This document shows positions 58,931 through 64,000 of a DNA stretch of 64,000 nt, one piece after another. The notes below the pieces were generated by a model. The model did no database searches, was not told the DNA's origin, and saw only the letters and a list, made by a program, of their open reading frames with translations. This DNA is from Apostichopus japonicus (taxonomy: Eukaryota > Echinodermata > Holothuroidea > Aspidochirotida > Stichopodidae): the NCBI RefSeq assembly GCF_037975245.1, contig NC_092561.1:16499001-16563000 (forward strand). The letters run 5' to 3'. How positions within the stretch are numbered: position 1 is the stretch's first letter; every line of letters starts with the position of its first letter. A program made the position numbers and the translations under genes.

Positions 58931-60122
58931 AGGGGAGGTTGCATTGCAATCGCCCATCGATTACCAACGGCTCTTTTAAGGGCCATCAAATCACCCAGAA
59001 AGACATACTCATTCCTCTCCTCAAACATGCTTGCGTCAGTGTCTTATTTCTCCTTTTAAGTTAGATGTATCAGCTAGCTGCAACCCTAATAATCGTGGGG
59101 CTTCGGACCCTCAGCCAAAAACCAAAGGTCAGAAACCCCAAGATTTGAGTGAAAACTCCTGCTGGACAGAAATCTAACATCCCATAAAATAAAAAAAATT
59201 AAAAAACTATATATAATGTATGTAGGGAACTTTTCACATGATTTTGGCCGCAGGTTTTATGAATTAAGTATTTAGCAAGAGATCTTGGATTAGGGGATAA
59301 AGGGAACTTATTATTATTATTATTATTTATTAATAATTTTTGTAACTTTTGGGGTTTGAAATAAAAATAGATATTGAGTTTTGCTGCTTCAATGAGCTTA
59401 CTGGTAGCAATGCATCTGGGGTGTTAAGTCAGATCCTAAGGGCTTTATTATTAATAGTCTTAGAAATTTGAAACTTGTAACAACTAACGAGGCATATACT
59501 ACCGCAAGTATTAATCGTTTCGCACCTTTCAATGTTATTAAGTCTGGAAATTTTAGTCGGTGTGTTACGTAATCAATTCGCAAAGCCAAGCCGAGGGAAC
59601 GAGCATCAGCTCAAATTTTCCCCCGATCTACTGCGAGAGCCTATTGAAATGCCCGAGGCAGGTAAACTGTTATGGCAGTGGTATTAAATTTAAGATCTTC
59701 CGTGCTTTGAACGATAGAGATATTACTACGTTTTTAAGATTTACTTCTCTTGTATTGGAGATCGTTAACATACACGCTGATGTGTGTCAACCCATGTTAA
59801 CACGCTTATAATACCAAGGCGATTAGGATAGAGTGTGTGTGTGTGTGGATTAGGGGTTATGATTATGAGTTAGGGATAAGCTCACTTTGATTATTGATTA
59901 GTGAATTGCATCATGCACGAAGGGAATCACCAACCACCCAGCATAGAAGTAATAATTACAATAATAATGATAATCATTAAAAAAAAAAAAAAAAAAAAAA
60001 AAATAATAATGAGACGACAAGTTGCATGTTCGGAGGGAGAGAAAAATCTGCTTTAACTGGTAGATATGATGGCCCTTAAAAGAGCCGTTGGTTTTCGAGA
60101 ATCCGTCGGAGACAGATACGAT

Positions 60123-60539
<417 letters not shown>

Positions 60540-61251
60540 TCAGTCTGTGTTCTATCAGTACAAAGATGTAATGAAGCACGGACTACAAGAAACCGCACGT
60601 TATAAGCAGCTCCCCTCAAACAACCCGCTAATCGCGTCACTCGACCTGTGCTCGATTCTGATTGGCCGAGTGCGACAGCCGCGAGTCGTTCTGATTAGCT
60701 AAGCGGCAATGGCAAATTTCAGGAGCCTAATTTAAGCGAACGGTAGTCGAAACTGCTCATGCCGGGCAGGAAAATGGTAGTCACTTTCATAAAGTATCTA
60801 TTTCTTAGACTTTCTGCCATTTAAAATGACGAAAAATTGTTGAAAACTCTTATCGAAAACCCTCCAGCTTCGCATTTGACAGTCAGTCAGCAATCCCCAA
60901 TTGTGACGTCATGAACATTACCTTCGTCGATTGGTCAGATTAGGCTAACACAGAGTTAGCGTCAAGTGTAATTTTACGTGTGATATTTTAACGGAATGAC
61001 AGGGTGAAGCCAATATTCGACCATTCGGGACAAATTTGGCCTTATCGAATTCACCCCTCACCGATATTTCATAACATAGAACATCACACGACGAACAAGA
61101 AACGGCATCAAACTCCGCCGAGCTTCCATTCCCACGGGTTCTGATGCAGACATCGGGGTAGTTCGCTTACGTCCGTTCAAAACATCGCCTGCTTGACGGG
61201 TATCGCTAATATAATGCCACACATTGAGGGACTTTCTACATTTTACTGTGA

Positions 61252-61593
<342 letters not shown>

Positions 61594-62617
61594 ATGCATC
61601 TTTCCTGTCACGAAGACGAATCGAAATCCAACGGCTCTTTTAAGGGCCATCAAATATCCCCAGAGAGAGTTACTCATTCCTCTCCCTCGAAACATGCAAT
61701 TCGTCGTCTTAATTCTTTTCTTTGTGTGAGTGAATGTATGTGTGTGTGTATGTATACGCCAGCATCGGGCAAAATAAGTTATATGCATAGGCAATTTTGC
61801 TAGAAATTTCAAAACACCGTAATTGAAATCCACCCCCTCCCTCAAGTGAAGTCCCCCCCCCCCTTTAGTAATCCCTACCTAATTGGCTCTTCAGTTCCGA
61901 CCTCCTGTTTGTTTATATAGACAACTTTCCCTAGGAAAAAAAAAGAAGTGTCTATTCTACAAAACTTCAATATTATCCCCCGTAGGACCTCTTGCGAAGG
62001 TCGAGCAGGGGTAAACTCCTTTTATTTATACTCAAGTGAAGTCGGTTATTATACGTAATAAAATTCTGCAACAACCCCCAGTTCACCAATACAGCAAACC
62101 AGTGAAGTTCTAAGACATACGACCCAAGAAGCAAGACAATACGAACTTCCCCCACCCCTCCACCCCCCTCCCGAATCGCTACTTGTCCATTGAACACAAT
62201 GCATGCACGACTGTACCGTTACACGATTAGTCCCAAATGCGAGACAACATATCATTTGAAAATGCGCCCTTTTTTTACCACTGCCAGAACAGTTTCCCTT
62301 GCCTCGGGCATTTTATTTGGCTCACGCGGTAGATCACTGGTAATGTGAGCCGAGGAAGTTACTTTTCCAAGCTCGCTAGGCTTGGCGAGTCGATTACGTA
62401 ACACGCATGCTATTGTTCCAGACTAATTAGCTAGAAAGGTGCAGAAGTTGACAGTGGCGAAAAATGAACGTCAGTCTTACTAAAGAGCGGATTTTCATAT
62501 GTGGCTATGTCGCGATCATCGCAAGTGAAACTATTGAGTGTTTGTGTGTGGTGGGGGAGGACTTAGAGGTTATTTATCGTTATTGTTGGATTTATTATGG
62601 ATTATTATGGATTCTAA

Positions 62618-63368
62618 TACCTGTCTTGTCTCCTTACACCGTACAAACCTAGCAGAACCCTACGGTCATCATCGCAGGAATTGCTCAAGGAGAAGAGAAC
62701 AAGATGCAAGACCGGCGACAGAGCCTTCTCAGTCAGCGCTCCCAGAATGCCTATACCGAACTCTGTGAGTGTATGCATTTCTCTTACCACTTTTAAAAAC
62801 TGCTTTGAAAGCATATTATGTTAGACTCGCTTTTACTGTGTGATTGACTGTGTTTTAACTGTTATTGTGCATAGATACTACGTTTGGAACTAGTTACTTA
62901 ATTCTGAACATTTTATTTTTTTTAATATTTATCTTTCATTTATTTAGTACGTTTAGACTCTATTTTGTATCGTTCAGTATTGGGTATTTGATCTGTTTTA
63001 GGATTTTGTAATAATTCTCTTACTGTAATGTTTTTTTTTTTTTTTTAATTTAAAAATTTTCATTTATTTACTACGTTTAGGGCTCTATTTTGTATCGTTT
63101 AGTATTTAGGCTTTTACAATAATTCTCTTACTGTACTATAGTTCCTCATACTTATATATATTTAAACCTGGACTATGATTGAATCTATTTACATGCTTCT
63201 TAAATTGTTTTGGACTATATGCGTTTTAGTATCGTTTAGTACGGGTGTGTTTTTTTTTTTTTTTTATATTGTTGCCTTTGGCTTTTACTTCTTTTTTTTT
63301 TCTTTTTTTGGCGCAGCTTTGCTGATTATGCGCTATATAAATATCACTTATTAATATTATTATTATCG
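62618..63368 (+). mobile_element. CR1/L2-like LINE remnant, unit 12
   Basis: Same fragment at the same unit offset as in unit 1. Confidence 0.85.
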
Positions 63369-63572
63369 ATAAACGGGCCCCAGAACGTGATCAACTACAC
63401 GGTCAATGGCTTGAGAGTAACAGGTATATATGATACAATGTTAGATTACTTAAAATAAGAGACAACGAAACTGCATGTTTGAGGAGGGGGAGATAAGTCT
63501 GCCGTTTCTGGAATATAGGATGGCCCTTAAAAGAGCCGTTGGATGTCGAGCCTTCTACACGAGAAGAACAAT

Positions 63573-63944
63573 CTACTTGGAGGTGGTGTACTTGGTGACA
63601 GCCTTGGTACCCTCTGAGACGGCATGCTTGGCGAGCTCACCAGGCAGCAACAGTCTGACGGCGGTCTGGACCTCCCGACTGGTGATGGTGGACTTCCTGT
63701 TGTAGTGGGCCAAACGGGAAGCTTCGGCGGCGATACGCTCGAAGATGTCGTTCACGAAGCTGTTCATGATAGACATAGCACGGCTAGAGATACCGGTGTC
63801 TGGGTGGACCTGCTTCATGACTTTGTAGATGTAGATACTGTAAGTCTCACGCCTGGTCCTTCGCCTCTTCTTGTCTCCTGGGTTGCGAGGTGCCTTGGAC
63901 TTGGCGGCCTTCTTTGCTCCCTTTCCTGCAGCTTTTGGTGCCAT
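63573..63944 (-). CDS. H2B: Histone H2B, unit 12
   Basis: The product is identical to the unit 1 H2B and complete. The 3' hairpin is at 63522-63537. Its upstream region is cut by the window end at 64000, before the TATA box. Confidence 0.98.
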   Translation of the reverse strand: MAPKAAGKGAKKAAKSKAPRNPGDKKRRRTRRETYSIYIYKVMKQVHPDTGISSRAMSIMNSFVNDIFERIAAEASRLAHYNRKSTITSREVQTAVRLLLPGELAKHAVSEGTKAVTKYTTSK

Positions 63945-64000
63945 TTTGGACGTGAAGTTTTCGTTGCGATACGGTAAGTAAAGCGATGAGTGAATGAGTG

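Larger units (their letters stand above)
61969..64000. repeat. Histone tandem repeat unit 12 (cut by window end)
   Basis: The first 2,032 bp of a further unit are present. It holds the spacer, the LINE fragment and a complete H2B gene, and ends inside the H2B/H2A promoter. The array therefore continues beyond the window. Confidence 0.96.

Overview
The window lies wholly inside a tandem array of core-histone gene repeats from an animal genome. The repeat unit is about 5,758 bp. There are eleven units (one interrupted by an assembly gap) plus the first 2,032 bp of a twelfth. Neither end of the array is seen. Each unit holds two divergently transcribed pairs: H2B(-)/H2A(+), separated by 364 bp, and H3(-)/H4(+), separated by 748 bp. 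No linker histone H1 gene is present. In total there are 11 complete and 1 partial H2B, 10 H2A, 11 H3 and 11 H4 genes, all intronless. All complete copies of a type encode the same protein.

The likely source is a marine invertebrate deuterostome, most probably an echinoderm. H4 has Cys at mature position 73 where most animals have Thr, a change long known from sea urchin H4. H3 is H3.2-like with Glu81, also as I recall it from sea urchins. The classical sea urchin early repeat has five genes, including H1, all on one strand. This four-gene, two-strand unit therefore suggests another echinoderm class or another type of cluster. That placement is inference.

Layout of unit 1 (the others follow by offset): 1-1553 is the spacer between the H4 and H2B 3' ends. 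It holds a C-rich/G-quadruplex tract, a diverged repeat 'A', and a degenerate 3' fragment of a CR1/L2-like non-LTR retrotransposon. Then come H2B 1605-1976, a bidirectional promoter, and H2A 2341-2721. A 1.2-kb convergent spacer follows with inverted repeat 'B' (homologous to A), microsatellites and an A25 tract. Then come H3 3914-4324, a bidirectional promoter with a central CRE, and H4 5073-5384. Every gene ends in the same 16-nt histone hairpin, followed by an HDE-like purine box and a third shared downstream block ending in AACATGC.

Together the genes supply the four nucleosome-core histones in equal dosage, presumably with S-phase or early-embryonic replication-dependent expression from non-polyadenylated mRNAs. 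Units start at 1, 5759, 11515, 17273, 23031, 27421, 33176, 38934, 44692, 50452, 56210 and 61969. Unit 5 contains a 100-N gap (24707-24806) in place of about 1,469 bp (most of H2B, all of H2A and part of the next spacer). Most single-base length differences between units cluster around that gap and look like consensus errors.
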